Shown in pieces: positions 12,412-12,759 of a stretch of 12,759 nt of DNA. The notes under the pieces are model-generated. The model made no database searches and was not told the origin of the DNA. It worked only from the letters and a program-made list of their open reading frames with translations. The position numbers and the translations under genes are program-made. The first letter of the stretch is position 1; each line of letters begins with the position of its first letter. Source of the stretch: an uncultured Lachnospiraceae bacterium (GTDB taxonomy: Bacteria > Bacillota > Clostridia > Lachnospirales > Lachnospiraceae). The DNA is taken from the NCBI GenBank assembly GCA_934394565.1, contig CAKRQV010000032.1, positions 1 to 12,759 on the forward strand. The letters run 5' to 3'.

Positions 12412-12427
12412 GAGTAAACGTTTACTC
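12412..12427 (-). promoter_or_regulatory. LacI-family operator O3, autoregulatory site of lacI
   Basis: GAGTAAACGTTTACTC is a perfect 16-bp palindrome, the most symmetric of three sites sharing core TAAACGTTTA. It begins at the predicted transcription start of lacI, so the repressor probably limits its own synthesis. Confidence 0.82.
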
Positions 12428-12434
12428 TGCTGAG

Positions 12435-12463
12435 AGCATATTCTTTTTTTCGTCATCCGTCAA
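12435..12463 (-). promoter_or_regulatory. Promoter of the lacI-family gene
   Basis: On the minus strand TTGACG (12463-12458), 17 nt including an A-tract, and TATGCT (12440-12435). The expected start at about 12428 coincides with the edge of operator O3. Confidence 0.65.
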
Positions 12464-12558
12464 TCTTTTTTCGTCATTTTTTTCGTTTTTATTCATTCAT
12501 CCAATCTTTTTTTGGTATTTTTGTGCAATCCTCTGATTTTTTATACGATTTTACGATG

Positions 12559-12568
12559 TTGTATACAA
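12559..12568. repeat. Palindrome TTGTATACAA
   Basis: Perfect 10-bp palindrome, of the TTGTnnACAA shape often bound by GntR-family regulators. Its partner TTGTCGACAA lies with its centre exactly 80 bp downstream. Confidence 0.5.
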
Positions 12569-12638
12569 TTTTCCGATTCTGTTTTGCGAAAGGGATTGGC
12601 TCATAAACACCACACTCTGTTTTTTACCGTATCATACT

Positions 12639-12648
12639 TTGTCGACAA
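12639..12648. repeat. Palindrome TTGTCGACAA
   Basis: Perfect 10-bp palindrome sharing TTGTnnACAA with the one at 12559-12568. It lies about 40 bp before the TATAAT at 12688 on the plus strand. Confidence 0.5.
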
Positions 12649-12697
12649 TTTTCTTCTTACAGTAAAAAAAGAAACAAAAAAGGGTTCTATAATAAAT

Positions 12698-12744
12698 GTT
12701 GGGGTACATGAAATTTAATTCATGCGCCCCGGCATTTTTGTTTT
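12698..12744 (+). terminator. Hairpin with T-rich tail: terminator or attenuator in the leader of a gene beyond the window
   Basis: GTTGGGG (12698-12704) pairs with CCCCGGC (12727-12733), then a 2x2 internal loop, then CATGAA (12707-12712) with TTCATG (12719-12724). ATTTTTGTTTT follows. A TATAAT lies 5 nt before the stem, too close to drive it as a full leader unless the start is within the hairpin. The whole block from GGGTTCTATAAT on could instead be the left end of an insertion sequence. Confidence 0.5.
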
Positions 12745-12759
12745 ATAATAAAGGTAATA

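Larger units (their letters stand above)
12464..12759. other. Gene-free stretch at the window end
   Basis: No coding sequence is supported on either strand. It contains T-rich repeats of TTTTTTCGTCAT type (12447-12476), two similar palindromes TTGTATACAA and TTGTCGACAA, a TATAAT at 12688-12693 and a strong hairpin with a T-rich tail. The final AAAGGTAATA looks like a ribosome binding site for a plus-strand gene starting just past the window. Confidence 0.55.

Noticed and set aside
11362..12456. Longer LacI protein starting at ATG 12456 (23 extra residues)
   Set aside because: No ribosome binding site, residues unlike the family N terminus, and the extension would cover the operator O3 and the -10 box.
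1..12759. CRISPR array
   Set aside because: No regularly spaced direct repeats were seen; the repeated short motifs are operators or hairpin arms.

Overview
The window looks like a piece of a low-to-moderate GC Firmicutes chromosome, most likely a gut clostridium of the Lachnospiraceae type. This is inferred from strong AGGAGG-type ribosome binding sites, near-consensus TTGACA/TATAAT promoters, U-tract hairpin terminators, a lipoprotein sugar-binding protein with a Ser/Thr/Ala-rich linker, and a UroD-like protein of the kind common in clostridia. No species can be named from the sequence alone. Nearly all genes are on the minus strand; only a small Asn/Ser-rich protein gene, a tRNA-Arg and a tiny toxin gene are on the plus strand.

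Positions 1-2850 (minus) are housekeeping. A rhodanese-like protein is followed by a well-defined promoter and the run rlmL-like 23S rRNA methyltransferase, rdgB (XTP/dITP pyrophosphatase) and yfcE-like phosphodiesterase. A tRNA-Pro(TGG), cut by the window edge, has its own perfect consensus promoter.

Positions 2850-4663 are a patchwork of small elements. Two adjacent inverted repeats are followed by a 61-residue Asn/Ser/Thr/Lys-rich protein gene with a candidate sigma-G (forespore) promoter, then a tRNA-Arg(ACG) with strong promoter and terminator. Next comes what I read as a complete type I toxin-antitoxin cassette: a 28-residue membrane peptide resembling BsrE, with a convergent antisense RNA that has its own promoter and terminator. 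A decayed fragment of a DUF1638-family gene and a long terminator follow.

Positions 4664-12463 (minus) are one carbohydrate locus read from right to left: a LacI-family regulator, then a UroD-like protein, a ribokinase-like kinase, an RbsD-like mutarotase, a lipoprotein sugar-binding protein, a permease and a double ATPase, ending in a 17-bp-stem terminator. Three LacI-type operators with the shared core TAAACGTTTA lie at the lacI promoter (12412-12427), at the operon promoter (11309-11325) and in the operon leader (11117-11133), so the regulator probably controls itself and the operon.

The locus resembles an rbs (ribose) operon, but it may not handle ribose. By eye alignment the binding protein has lost most ribose-contact residues, the kinase lacks the N-x-D sugar-binding motif, the RbsD-like enzyme has Trp for the active-site Tyr and an extra C-terminal tail, and the first gene is a UroD-superfamily enzyme not found in rbs operons. 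I infer a transport and catabolism pathway for an unidentified pentose-like sugar or sugar conjugate. The last 300 bases hold no gene. They carry a matched pair of TTGTnnACAA palindromes and a strong hairpin with a T-rich tail just before a possible gene start beyond the window.
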